From Rotaria sp. Silwood1 (lineage: Eukaryota; Rotifera; Eurotatoria; Philodinida; Philodinidae), in NCBI GenBank assembly GCA_905250075.1, contig CAJNOP010000095.1, forward strand, positions 629,287 to 693,286: a DNA stretch of 64,000 nt, written 5' to 3'. Position 1 is the stretch's first letter; the number at the start of each line of letters is the position of its first letter. Both the position numbers and the translations under genes were made by a program. This document shows, piece by piece, positions 12,701-25,100 of the stretch. The notes below the pieces were generated by a model. That model made no database searches. It was not told where the DNA came from and was given only the letters and a program-made list of their open reading frames with translations.

Positions 12701-14280
12701 TTCTCATGTAGACAAACACAAGAAAATAAAACAAGATTCTTTGATTACTTAGATGAGAGTAAGTAAACACTTGCTCTCAGCAAGTTTTATTAGAGAAAAA
12801 TGGCATATCTATAAAATCTTTTCCAACCGGCGAACATCCATTGATTGAGTCACGACACTAGGATATATTTATCAGACGAAGATGTTTTAACCCTTTCAGG
12901 TATGACCATCAATTTGTAATTTTTATAGTGTTTCCTTTTTTTTTGGTAATTCTAATGAAAACTTTCCAAGATACAAATCATTAATAATTCAACTACATTT
13001 TAAATTAAGAAAACCAACAATGATTCTTGAAGCAGCTAGCATCAAAACAAAATCAATGTGACATTGACAAGAATTTCCGTTTCATCAAATCACTGAAGCT
13101 TTATACTATATTGAACAAAATTTTGAATAACAAAATTTAGACTTTGTTTTTAAATTGAACTCAATGACATTGTTGCAAAGAATACATCAAGTTCCAATGA
13201 ATCAACAATTGAACCAATATATAATAGGATTTTGGGAGAAATTCAATTGACGTACTATTCAACTTTTTGACCCTAAGAATAATACTGAAATTGAGCTTCA
13301 ACAGAAAAAAAGATGCTCTAATTCAGAAGAAAAAGTTTTAAAAAAGCTTCATTTAAATGCATCAATTAAGATTCCATTGCATTAATACTTTGAATATATC
13401 ACCTTTCGTATCATTTACGTGATATTCTCTATACTAAGATATTTTCTGCTTATTATTAGAAATTATGGATTACATTACATGTTATTGAGTTTTCCTGGAA
13501 ACCGTATCTTATATTAGTTTTATCATTGATTCATTATAACTTGATGTAGTCTTTCTTAAAATATTCTTGATTTTGATTTACAAACAAAATATACGTTTTA
13601 TAATTCTAAATTTTCTCAATTATTTCCAACAAACGGCAAAGTATTAATGATATGTTCAAACGGAAATTCTTCTCAATGTCATATCAATTTGATTTTCAAT
13701 CTAATTATTTCAAGTTTCGTTATTCACTTCCTTAATATAAAATACATTTAGACTATTAATGATTTATCTCTCGGAAATAATTGGCTATAGAATGTCATCG
13801 GACAGAAGAAAGAAAATGTCCTTGACGGCATTTGACATCTTCAAATTATAAAGTAAACTAATTTCAAGTAAATTCAAGAAAGAATCAACAAAAGTAAGTC
13901 GTAATTAGAAATACAAATAAAAAGAAAACACACTCACACACAAAGCATCGTAAAAATTGAAGATGCGATTTTCCAATTATCTCAATTTTTCCTCTTCAAT
14001 TAGCAAAAGTTGAAAGAATGAAATAAGAAAACTAATTAATGCGTTAGTAATTGCATAAATGCAATCGGGGAATATTGTATGTTAGTCTTATGAATTCTAA
14101 TAATCAAAGAATTCATTTTTACGTATTTATCTAGATATGCCCGATAATTTTAGAATACTCTAGAAGTTACCTACCAATTATAATGTCAAGTAATTGAAAC
14201 TGTAATTGTTGTTCACTAACTATCGAAGTTGAAGTAATAATATATAAGTTCCATAGATGAAAAACAATAGACATAAGCAT
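4751..14280 (-). CDS. kainate-type ionotropic glutamate receptor (GRIK-like)
   Basis: Twenty exons, all phases closing, 1,058 aa. Exons: 14280-14175, 12080-11895, 11833-11531, 11448-11219, 11145-10984, 10875-10708, 10655-10551, 10484-10386, 10317-10123, 10060-10030, 8128-7992, 7923-7749, 7681-7583, 6437-6319, 6249-6027, 5958-5900, 5836-5716, 5653-5577, 5425-4978, 4884-4751. A hydrophobic leader starts [10 protein letters not shown]. The amino-terminal domain runs to about residue 445. Ligand-binding S1 has APLT and the glutamate-binding Arg five residues after the Thr; S2 has GGSTEQFF and MESTSIEYI, the latter typical of kainate receptors. M1 is near 575-592, the pore loop TLMQQG near 625 (Gln at the Q/R site), M3 contains [14 protein letters not shown], and M4 is near 833-856. 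A Ser-rich cytosolic tail of about 190 residues ends ISRL, a class I PDZ ligand. It should be a ligand-gated cation channel in neurons. Confidence 0.93.
6438..7582 (-). other. long intron splitting the SYTANLAAFLTV motif
   Basis: This 1,145-nt intron of the kainate receptor interrupts the most conserved M3 motif between Leu and Ala. It is about 20 times longer than the usual intron here. I see no coding sequence or clear terminal repeats; several short open frames inside are uninterrupted only by chance. Confidence 0.6.
9031..9735. mobile_element. foldback MITE with TA flanks
   Basis: A 705-bp element inside the intron 8129-10029 of the kainate-receptor gene. The left end CACCCTAAACAAAATTCTTT and the reverse complement of the right end, CACCCCTAGACGAAAGCCTT, are related, and each is flanked by TA. 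Similarity continues inward for about 200 bp: both arms contain CACATACTCCACAA followed by AATGTAG, then a TCGATT and an ATGATG box. There is no transposase frame. TA flanks and long terminal inverted repeats suggest a non-autonomous Tc1/mariner-type element; that family assignment is inference. The arms are diverged at many positions, so the insertion is old. Confidence 0.65.
9682..9713 (+). repeat. 32-nt G homopolymer
   Basis: An uninterrupted run of G in the right arm of the foldback element, in a region of about 30% G+C. The corresponding place in the left arm has only four C. In the receptor pre-mRNA (- strand) it is a C run; the + strand could form G-quadruplexes. Its exact length may be unreliable in sequencing. 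Confidence 0.9.
12081..14174 (-). other. first intron of the kainate receptor, no gene seen
   Basis: A 2,094-nt AT-rich intron separates the signal-peptide exon from the rest of the receptor. It lies where first-intron enhancers often do, but I see no recognisable site, repeat or coding stretch. Confidence 0.5.
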
Positions 14281-17200
14281 TTTTCTGCATCACTTGTTAT
14301 ACACGATAAATTTTTTTTACTATGAAATATTAAATATTTTCATCTTGAAAACTCGATCAAGTAATAATATATTTTACCTAAATTACGAGTCATATGATAG
14401 TTAAATACAAATATAATAAATCAAGATGATAAACTTACTCTAATCTGTTTTTCTATATCAATGATTTACATCAAAGTGCGATGTCATAGTAATTATCATC
14501 TAAAAGAGAAAACAGAAAAGTAATTCTTGTCAATATTCTAGATAACAAACAAAGATCTAATTGATCAATCTTTTCTTATCATTCTGCGTTTCAAGTGCGT
14601 ATCATCAACCATTTATTGATAATCATACAAATATAATAACAAACCGAAGACCTTTAGAAAAATATCTACTGATAATTATCAAAAAGAAAGAAGGCAGGTT
14701 GTATTTTGTTGGATAGAATCACCACCTATCCAGGCAACAGTTTATGTAGTTGTCAAGGCTTGCTGGTCTTCTAATTCTTTTCTTTTCTATATAAATGCAT
14801 CATTATAACGGCAAAAGCATTAGAGTGTAGAAATGCTTGTCTCTCTCTCTCTCTCTTTCATCATTCTTTTCCTGTCTTATTGTTATTGTGGACGAGATTC
14901 TATGCACATTCAACGGTCTCATCAATGTTCAGTCTACTTGGATGCTACAAAGAAGATATCGAGAGTGCGCATCCGAAAAGATTTTTCATTTTATTGTTTC
15001 TCGACATTTGCTCATGGTCTCATTTTACAGAATAAGAAAAAACAATCTGACAAGACAGAAACATAAATGAGAATGACAACCGTAATGAGATGACAATTTT
15101 CTAAGTTATTAACGAACGAAAGATAGTAAGATTGTAGTCTGACATTGATAATGATAACAAGACTGCTACTGCTTCCAGTGACTATGTCAACGAAAGAAAC
15201 ATTATATAGAGTCTACAATAGCAACTACGATGATGTACTGAATATACATGCATCACAACAAATGTAACCAATCCAAAATTGATAATTAAATCCCACATAT
15301 CATGCAAACAATCTAGTAGATTAAGATCTTTCTTTTTTTTATTATAGATATTTAATCAATGAAAAACAAATATAGTATCATTTCATTATTAAAAAAAATC
15401 ATCAACAAAGATTTGATTGTCTTCTATAGATGACTGTCATATGCGTTTAATTAATCAATATGTTGAATGAAAAAAATAGTATACAACTATGATGTAGAAA
15501 ACATTCTCGTTTTCCTTTCTTTTTTGAAAAAAAAAAGCTTGAGTCTGTTGATAAATCAATAAATGATGAGCTGACAAATAAATATTCATCATAAATTAGT
15601 TATTTAGTCTATCTATAATATATACATAAACTATTGAATATTATTATCTGTAAGATTTTTCAATTTAAGATAAGAAAATTGAATAAATAAATCAATTTAT
15701 TCTTTGAATTCATTGACAAAAATGTTTACTATTGAACATCCGATGAAGATGTTTTTTTATGTTGTTTTCATAAAATCTATTGTAAAAATCAATGACTATA
15801 GAAAATGAGCAAATAGAAAATTGTTCGTCATTTCCTGTCAAACCTTATAAAGTTAACATAGTTCAAAAAAAAAACATCATAATCAAGTTTAGTTATAGAA
15901 TTTCAAGTATGACAAAAACAGAAAAAATTAATTTTATATGAAACAATAATAATTAGAATTTTTTTCTATTTTGTCATCATCGTTGTTGTTGTTGTTGTTT
16001 CTTTTGAACATTTCTTCAGATCAACATTAACTAAATTTTCAATTATAATTGATTTATAAGCATAAACGATGGTGAGAGAACGTAAAAAGAAAACTAGACT
16101 AAAGTGTATCGACTGACCCTAAGATAGATAATCAATAAGATCATATGATCGATCAATCGATCGATCAACTGGCCTCAAGGCTTTTACTCAAGACAACCAA
16201 TCATTTCAAACACGCACACATTTTTCAGCAAGGATGAACGACAAAAAGATGGATAAGAGAAGAGAGAGAGAGAGGGAGAGTTTTTGCTGTATGTTGTGCG
16301 CTAAGGCTATCATCAACAATTGAATATGCACACATTTATATACTCGCTAAAATGCATACATCGTTTTATGTATGTATGTGGTGAGTTGTATTGTTGTTGT
16401 AAGTAAGATAAAGCGATTAGTCGTGTGCACGCGCACAGACGCGCGAGAAATATATATTCAAATGTCGATGCTTGAGGGTATATGCAACAACGACTACAAC
16501 AACGATGAAAAAAAAAAAGAAAAAAAAAACTGACGACAAACGGAGACGATGAAGATCGAATGTCGTTTATATGTGTTATATACTTCTGTTGTTTGTCACT
16601 TGCACTACGAGCGATATTCAATTTGATGAATGATGTCTCAACAATAGTACAAGCGAGTATAGATCTTATTTAGCCTGCTGCTGGAAAGATTAGACGATGC
16701 CTTCATTACACAACATATATATATATGTATATATGCATTTGCTCGCATCGATGCCATCGATCAGGTCAACGGCACTACTTCTATTACAAAAAAAAAGAAG
16801 AACTTATTCTTCTCTATACTTTTATACAACAGTATGTATAATAATATATACACACATCAAAATCGTACCATACATATATATACTGCTTTTTTTTTTTCTC
16901 TTTCTTTATGTTCGGGTGTTTGTTAAAATGTCAGTTCTTTTTTATAATCAATTCGTCAACGAAATGAACTCATTTCTTTGATTGTGATAATAGTAAGTAA
17001 GATTATATAATATTCTTCTTCATTCTCTTCATCTTGTCGATAAAAACTTCAAAGTGCTTCAACATTAACCTCGTCGTCTCGTACATTGAATCATCTGAAA
17101 CAAGATTTGTAATCATATACAATGGTTAAATATTGTACAGACAAAGAGAAAAGAAAAGAAAAAAAAGCGAGTATAAGAAAATAAATGACCTTTTTTTGGC

Positions 17201-17439
17201 TTCACACTTTCGTCTAGTATATATGTACATGTGACATGTTGCCACTTGTCTTTATCATCATCATCATCATTTTTCTTTTTTTTTTTTCTTCTAGATTTCT
17301 CTTCTTTTCTCATATATCTACTATTACTTTTCTATACAACTACTTCTCCTTCATTACATTTGCAAGTATATACGGCAACGTTTAATGAGCTGCTTGCTTT
17401 TATCTCATCAGCAGCAACCGTATCGGTTTAGCTGTCAAC
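14281..17439. other. shared upstream region of the divergent receptor and Rap genes
   Basis: A 3.2-kb region between the divergent starts of the kainate receptor (-) and the Rap2-like gene (+), so both promoters should be here. It holds a CT dinucleotide run near 14840-14860, purine-rich tracts near 16260, a cluster of GATC tetramers at about 16140-16170, and an alternating purine-pyrimidine stretch at about 16420-16445. No TATA box can be assigned with confidence in this AT-rich background, and no coding frame is convincing. Confidence 0.5.
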
Positions 17440-18809
17440 ATGAGAGAATATAAAGTAGTAGTACTCGGTCCAGGCGGTGTTGGTAAATCAGCCCTAACTG
17501 TACAACTTTGTCATTCAAAATTTGTCGAAAAATATGATCCTACTATAGAAGTAAGAATTTTATCTTTTTTTTTATTAAAAGAAGAAAACTAGAATAATTG
17601 TTTTGAACGATTAAGTACCTTTGTTTTTTTCTTCTTTCAAGCAATTACTCTTATCCAAAGAAGAAAAACTGAATCAAGAAAGATTTTTCCTATGGAAAAA
17701 TGAATAAATCTTAAGAAGATGATAGTTTTCGCTAAAAGTTATATTTCGAAAATATAAAATATGTACGTCTGGCATATATTAGATTCCTTTGAGATTATTC
17801 AACGAAAATAATTTTATTTTGAAAAATCAATTATTGTTATCTCCGATAAAAGATGTTTCAATATGAAATTATTAACGTCATGTCATTTTTTAAGGAAATG
17901 TATTTACAACAAAAAAACAAAATATGCAGATTGTTTTTTTTGCACAAAAAAAAAAAAAAAGAAAGACTATTATACGAACCTCGAATCAATTATCAATACT
18001 GAACTTAAGTACTTTGAATCTAACTGTAGAAATGGATATTCTTCTTTTTTATATGTAAGAACAAAAAAAGGAGGAAGTATCCCTAATCGATTTCAACTCT
18101 TTTTCATCAATGAAGTAAACAAATCAACACTTTCTCCATGGAAATCATCAAGAATGCTATTACTTTTGTTATCAACAATAATAAAGAAATTGTTTGCAAC
18201 TAAATTCCCAAATGAATTTTCTAATTTAGTGAATATAATAATATTGAAATTATATCATTTCTTATCATTTAGGATTTCTATCGTAAAGAGATTGAAGTAG
18301 ATGGTGAACCTGCTTATTTAGAAATTCTTGACACCGCCGGTTTGTATTATTTTAATTGGTTCTATTCATAAAAATCATTCTATTTTAATTATTCAGGTAC
18401 AGAACAATTTGCATCTATGCGTGATCTTTATATAAAAAATGGTCGTGGTTTCCTTGTCGTATTTAGTTTAACATCTTGGCAATCATTTCTTGATGTTCGA
18501 ACAATTCGAGAACAAATTCTTCGTGTTAAAGGTACAGATAATGTTCCTATATGTCTTGTTGGTAATAAATGTGATGCATCATTACAACGTCAAGTAACAC
18601 CTGATGATGCACTTGCATTAGCACAAGCATGGACTTGTCCATATGTTGAAACATCAGCAAAATTAGCTATTAATGTTAATGATACATTTGCTGAAATTGT
18701 ACGAGAAATTAATGCAAGAATGAAAACAAAAACAAAAAATAAAAATAAACAAAGACATCGATCATTTTTTCGTCTTTGTTGTTGTTGCTGTTGTCATTCA
18801 TCACCGTGA
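17440..18809 (+). CDS. Rap2-like small GTPase with poly-Cys tail
   Basis: Three exons: 17440-17550, 18273-18339 and 18397-18809, in phase, 196 aa. The protein begins [17 protein letters not shown], with the P-loop near residues 10-17 and Pro where Rap2 has Ser. Switch I is [17 protein letters not shown]. Switch II is [15 protein letters not shown], with the Rap-type Thr in place of Ras Gln61. NKCD and ETSAK are the guanine-binding motifs. The C-terminus is a basic Lys/Arg-rich stretch followed by [13 protein letters not shown] CaaX box, standard in Rap proteins, is absent; six consecutive Cys may be palmitoylated instead. The tail is encoded by a TGT/TGC microsatellite-like run. Rap2 acts in adhesion and cytoskeletal signalling at membranes. 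The first intron (722 nt) is long and shows nothing recognisable. Confidence 0.9.
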
Positions 18810-20490
18810 TAAAAAAGAAAGATATAATATATATATATACATATTTATTTATTCATATACATATATATTAATTTTATGTAGAGAAAAAAAAAGAACAATT
18901 TTTTTTTTGTTTTGCTGATTAGTAACTAATACATATATATATATAATTATTATTCAAAAGATTGAACAAAACAAAAAACCTTTCTCAATAATTATAGCTT
19001 TTTACTAATCGGACATGTCATTAGATTTTACATTCAAATGATAGATTATTGTATCAATCATATGATCTGATTGAAAGACATATTACTATGTTTTCTTCTG
19101 TGTAGAGTACAAATTTTCACTAATAACTATATATTAATGACGTTGTATGATTGCATGTCAATAGATTGATAGAAAGCAAAAGAATTTTCTTTTTCTTAGT
19201 CAAATGACTTGTTCGATTGTTTTTTTTTTATAAAATAGATTGATAGGAAACCATTATTCATTTTTTACTTCATAAAAGCAAAAGAAAAAAAGATTATTTC
19301 TAGGTATTATTTTTTCTTTGATTGATTAATCGTCAACTTTATAGTTTTATGAAATGTTATTTATAACTAATTCTTTTCTCTTTTCATTTTTTCATAAAAT
19401 GATATAATAAAAAAAAAATAAGAAAATATGAATAGATTCCAAATAATGATATATTATCAAGGTCAACTGAATATTAATTTTACCTTTTTTTTTCTTTCAA
19501 CAAAAAGTTTAAAGATAAAAATCTATTTTTTATCATTAGCTTCATTATTATAAACATATCTGCTTTGTTTAATGTCAGCAAGATAAAATAGAAATATGTT
19601 TTCATTCGTGTCAATACTCTTGAGACAACTATTTCTATTTTGAAAAAAAAATATTTGCATTAATGCTACATTCCTATTCATAGTCAACATCATCTATTTC
19701 AATTATCATTTTTAGAAGATCATTATAAACGGAATTAGTAGATACCGAATAAGATGATGTCAGATGATTTTCTAGGGCTTTTAAACAACCATATAAAAAG
19801 TATTTACTACATTATCATTCAATTGAATATAGCTTTTGAAAGATTTATTTATTAATAAATCATGAACAAAATATATAACAAAATTCTAATTAAATATCGT
19901 CAAATTATACAAGAAATAAAAAATACTAGAATATAAACAAGAATGATCTGAGAATACGAAAAAAATATACGTATATGAGTTCAATCATCATATTAAGTAG
20001 TGTATTATAGATTAAATAGAAAAAATATTCAATTTTAAAATTTAATCTATAATATATTAAAGTGCTTGATTATCACAAATGGTCTCATATCACGCCGACA
20101 TATTCAAGTCTTGTTGCAAGAATTACATTAGAATTGTCAAACAATATAACTATCTAAACAATCAACAGGACATATTGATGAGTTTAACATTGAATCCGAA
20201 AAGGCAGAACAAACTATTGCATCACAGAATGTCATGTTTGCCCTTTTCAAGCAAAGATAGTAGAATCTATCTTTACATGCCTCAAAAGTTAAGCATAGAT
20301 TGAAGAATTGTGACAATGCAGGGTCAATCAGATTGATTATGAACGCTCATTAGTTATAGTATCATATTTGGGCACCATGAAAAAGAGATTAATACATTCC
20401 AAATAAGCCTTACTCAATGACATACTAAAAAAAAGATGATTGTAATGAAACATGAATGTCTATATACAAGTCAGAAATAGAATAGTTAAT
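18810..20490. other. AT-rich spacer, no gene seen
   Basis: Downstream of the Rap2-like stop. It contains short TA repeats near 18825-18960 and poly-A/T runs, but no convincing coding frame. The Rap2-like 3'UTR must end here; several AATAAA-like sites are possible and I cannot choose one. Confidence 0.5.
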
Positions 20491-22110
20491 GGCATAATTA
20501 TTATAGCTGCCTACTGAATTACTAAATAAAATATAGCTCAGATTGACTAATGAATAATAATTATTATTAGGACAAGAACATGTTTTATTTGAACTAATAC
20601 AACTTATATGCCAACATACAAAGTTCGTAAAACAATTAGTATCATTTTGATATATAGCCCGAAAAATTCATTGTAAATGATCAATTACAATTGCCCGTAT
20701 TATTTACACAAGTCGTGCGTATATATATATATATTCGATATTGTCCCACATTTGATTCAATTGAAGCATTGATCATTATTATGTAAATTGTTAATATATA
20801 TTTTGTTTAAACAGTTATAATAACGTGAATAACTACATGGATTTAATAGGCGTTCGTGCAATACAGTATTTTGACAATCATCATCACAAGTATTGACTCG
20901 ATCAATGTATGGTAAAGAACGACTTGTAATTGCATAATAATAATTACTATTATTAGCTTGGTGATCACATATGAGTAATAGGCCCTATTTAAACATGTTA
21001 GACTAGTACTATTATCTTGACAAAAAAAAGTAATGTTAACTCATAACATTGCTACGATCCAACACAAAGTTGTGTATAGTTCTCGAATGAAATACAACTA
21101 AAAATTAATGACAAAATAACCTTGTAAGAGTGAATGAAGATAAAATCTTTCGTTCTATGAAAATGATACATATAAATCATCATTTCAATAAGATGCCATA
21201 TTAAAATCATACATATCTTTAAAACAAAATCAATAAATTATTTAATTATTAATTCCTTACTTATTCAATTAGTTGTACTGTTAACATTCATTTGACGAAA
21301 GAGATCTAATGTTAAATCACATATAGAATTATCATTACATGTTTCATTATATGATTTTACTGTTTGACAAAATGCAAGATTATAATTATGATATTGAGTT
21401 GTCAAATAATTACATATGTCAATCGATGACATATTTGCAGCATTTCCTGGTGCTCCAGATAGATAACATGTTAGACTTTGTTTTATATCACACTCACTAG
21501 TAATTTAACATAGTGATTGTATACAATTCTTTTGAAAATCTCATAAAAGAAATATATGCTAATCACTAATATTTTTTAGAAAAAACACATGACATATTGA
21601 AACATTGCAGACCACTATCGGAGCTTCGTCCACAGTTCGAAAAATGGTTTGCATTAATATTTTTTGTAATAACTCATTTTCCATCGTTCCCATGGGATCC
21701 ATTAGTACAATCACGTAATATAGAATTAGCACTGACATTAAATGAGCATCAAACATACTGATCAATTGATAGATAGAAAAACAAAACTTTTGCAACATAA
21801 TTATATGAAACTACTGGATCGCAAAAATCGAGATATCTACTGACAGAATAACATTCATGTACAATTATTTTTCAGTATGAAGTATTTGGTGCACATATAT
21901 ACATTGTACCATGACAATAATGATGAAAATATACATTGATAATTAGAATCAGCTGCATTGCATGTGCTTAAATGATAAATACATATAACTAGACTAACAG
22001 TGTGATGTACATCTTTGAAAATGAATAGTATTTTGGCACTAGTCTCATGCTGCGTCATAATATTGTTCGTATAGCTCTCGTTTGTACATGGAGAGTTGAT
22101 TAGTTTTACA
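20490..22110 (-). pseudogene. decayed Cys-rich / EGF-like extracellular exons
   Basis: Several minus-strand blocks read as pieces of a secreted or receptor ectodomain but do not join into a gene. At about 21005-20770 a block preceded by an AG reads GLLLICDHQ, then DDDCQNT and NPCSYSRYYNC. At about 21500-21285 a block reads SECDIKQ, LTCYLSGAPGNAAN, then ETCNDNSICD. At about 20710-20560 TTCVNNTGNCN is followed by a stop, then NDTNCFTNFVCW and KTCSCPNNNYYS, an EGF-like spacing. A block with STCNAADSNYQC lies near 21960. In-frame stops (one at a place where Cys would be expected) and lost splice sites argue for decay. I cannot name the parent gene. Confidence 0.4.
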
Positions 22111-22159
22111 AAAGTATATTTGTTATATTTTAGTTTGTGATAAATTATATACAACAATA

Positions 22160-25100
22160 AGGAGATTATCAGTTTTAGTATTAAAATCAGTATGAATGGA
22201 TATTGTTATTACAAGAGTACTTGTTTATGATACTGTCGAAAAATGAATTGTTTTTTCTTCTTTGTTTTTTTTTTATTGAAAAAGACATTGTTTTGAAATC
22301 AAGTAAATGAATAAAAAGAACTATTCAGATTACTTTTTGTTCATTTTTGTAATTAAATCAATGTAAATTCTATTCATTTGATTAAATGTTTTTCTTTTCA
22401 AGTCAAGAATCTATTTGATATATTGCAGCACAATAATAACTTTTCATTGTTTATTTAAAATTTTCGATTCTATGAAATAAATAGAGTATTTTCATCAATG
22501 AAAAAATAAACAATCCTTGTCAGTACTAAATAGCATAGATTTTTCTCGATGTTTTTGTCTAATTAGAAGACATTTCGATCTTTATTGAAAAGCTGAACAT
22601 TGTCGTTTTTTGACAACAAACATTCATCGTCAAATAATTGACTAACATCAACTCTGTTAAACATTAAAAAAATATTGTTGGTATGATAATTTGTTTTAGA
22701 TATAGATTGATATATAAGAAACAATGGACACAATCAACTATATCCTTCTAGGGATGAAAGATTCATGTTAATGAATCTATTCGTAAAAAATGAGATATTT
22801 ATCATGCAGAGTTCAGTCAAATATATCTTTCTTTCAAAGTAAAAATTAAATAAGTTTAATTGAAATAGAAAGAATTTTAATGTTTCTTACGACGCAAACT
22901 TTATGTATAATTGAGAGAACTCTAGTTTATTTATTACAACAGCAAAGATTGATAGAATTGAGATGTAATAGATTAATTTTAGACTTATTTTTAACTCAAA
23001 AAAGCACTACAAACTAGATGGTTGTTGATAATGCACACATATTTCGATCTTCATTATTCATCATATTTAAATAAAGATTACTTTCGACGGTAGATCATTG
23101 ATGACTTGTCACTATTTACCATCGGCCCATAAGTCTTTCTGTGTATCATTATTAATGATATTTTTGTCTTTTATTTTGCATACATTGAATAATAGCCATA
23201 ATATACATCCATTTATCAAAGGCACATTATATTCGAAGAATATTTAGAAATGTTACAAGTCGTGATCATTTCAAAGCTAGCTTCTTTTTTTTTAAATCCA
23301 TTTTAAAAATTGAGATCCTGCTTTGATTTTTTTTCATTTCATAAAAATCAGTTGCACTAATCAAATATAAAATTTAGTATAAGAATATTTACAAAAAGAA
23401 AATTCGAAAAGTAATGGTCGAGGGAGTCCTTCAATATTTTGCTTTCTCTATATATTTAATGTATAGTCAATACATCATGAATAGGATAACAAAAAAAGGA
23501 AGATTCATGATATTCTACGAATGACTTATGATTTTCTACAGAATAAGCCATAAAACTGGAATTACAATAAACAAATAAAATATCTCCGTGTCAGTGCGAT
23601 CAGATAGGCTAACTTTTTAAGTAGCAGTAGAAGTTTAATTAAAGTATTTTTTTTTCATACGGATGAGGTTAACAGATAACACTATTTTATACATATATAT
23701 TATTATTAGGATCACGATAGTAATTTTGCCTGTTATTAAAAATGTAATGTTTCATAGATTATTTTCGTTTTTCATTTTATGAGAATAATTATAAAAAATC
23801 AAAGTAAATTTGATGAATAATACTATATAGAACAAATTCTCACAACTAATTTGTTCAAAAGTCAGGAGTTTAAAAATTTTCGCATTTTCAAACTTGACAA
23901 ACTGATTTTTGCAAGAAGATTCGTGTCTGTAGGGTTGTAACAATGCAATTTACTGATAGAGAACAAAATTTAGTATTTAAACTGATTAGTTTTGAAACCT
24001 TACTATGTATCCATCAATATATTATCATTCTTTTAGATGATAACTGAAAACTATTTGTCAAACGCTTTATATGTATTTTTCTTGCTTGATAATAAGTGAA
24101 ATTTATTTAGGTAAATAAGATTCTAATATTAACCAAAATTTCATCCCATACGAACTAATTCACGTAACAATATTTCAATTTGTTTTTGTGGTGCTATTTA
24201 TAGTTTTTAACAACTTCCTCTTCAATGTTGTCATCAGACAGGATTCTCAATAGTTAATTGATATAAGGCTTCGTTTGCACGTCATCGCTTTAATTGAAAA
24301 GTCGAGTTTAACATAGTTAACTAGTAGCTAAAAAGAAAGAATACTCTGCATGATGAGACGAAGGATTTCCTCTTTGTGATTTTCAAAAACTCATTGTTTC
24401 TTGCTTAATATTAGCCAAATTTTTTCTTGAAATCTGACAGTTTTCATTAATCATCTTCTTTATCATACCAGTCTCTTTGAAATACTCATGAGTTAATGAC
24501 ATACATTAAAATATACTTTTAATTTCGTACGTTATTTCACTATTAGATATTATTGTAACTAAATTCTTATTTATAAATTCATATTAATGAAGTAAAAGTA
24601 CCAAGAAAATAATCTTTTTAAATGTACCATTACGATTATATTATTCTGATGAAAATCATGCTAATCAAAGAAAAATATTATTATTTTTGCCTGGCTTACA
24701 AGACATAAATAATTTGAATTCCTAAGAAGAAAGAATAGCTTAATTGTTGATTGTTTTATAGGACTGTATGCTAAGAACAAAACTTTAGAATTATATTTGT
24801 ATAAAAATAGCATATTATAATAATTATGAAATAATATATTGTGATGTACTTGAAGATTAAAGGTCAGCACGAAGAGGATTTTTAGTTTCGGTTACAAAAA
24901 TCTTTTAGATTTAGTTGCATGCATAATAGCGATAGTTCTCAAACAAACCGTTTAATTAACAACATTTACTAAATGATTTCGAAAAATAAAGAACATAAGA
25001 AGAAACTACTTTATTTTCAGTTTTATAAGAGTGATTGTAGACAATGAAGAAATATACAAAAATTTGTTTAAAAAATTTTGAGAAAGAGAGGAGTGATTTT

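Noticed and set aside
16313..16981. Frames of about 100 codons upstream of the Rap2-like gene
   Set aside because: Tyr/Ile/Ser-rich translations of TA and CT repeats in promoter DNA; no splice or family support.
17863..18300. 145-codon + frame overlapping Rap2-like exon 2
   Set aside because: It is chance read-through of the first intron into the exon in another frame; composition is intronic with poly-A runs.
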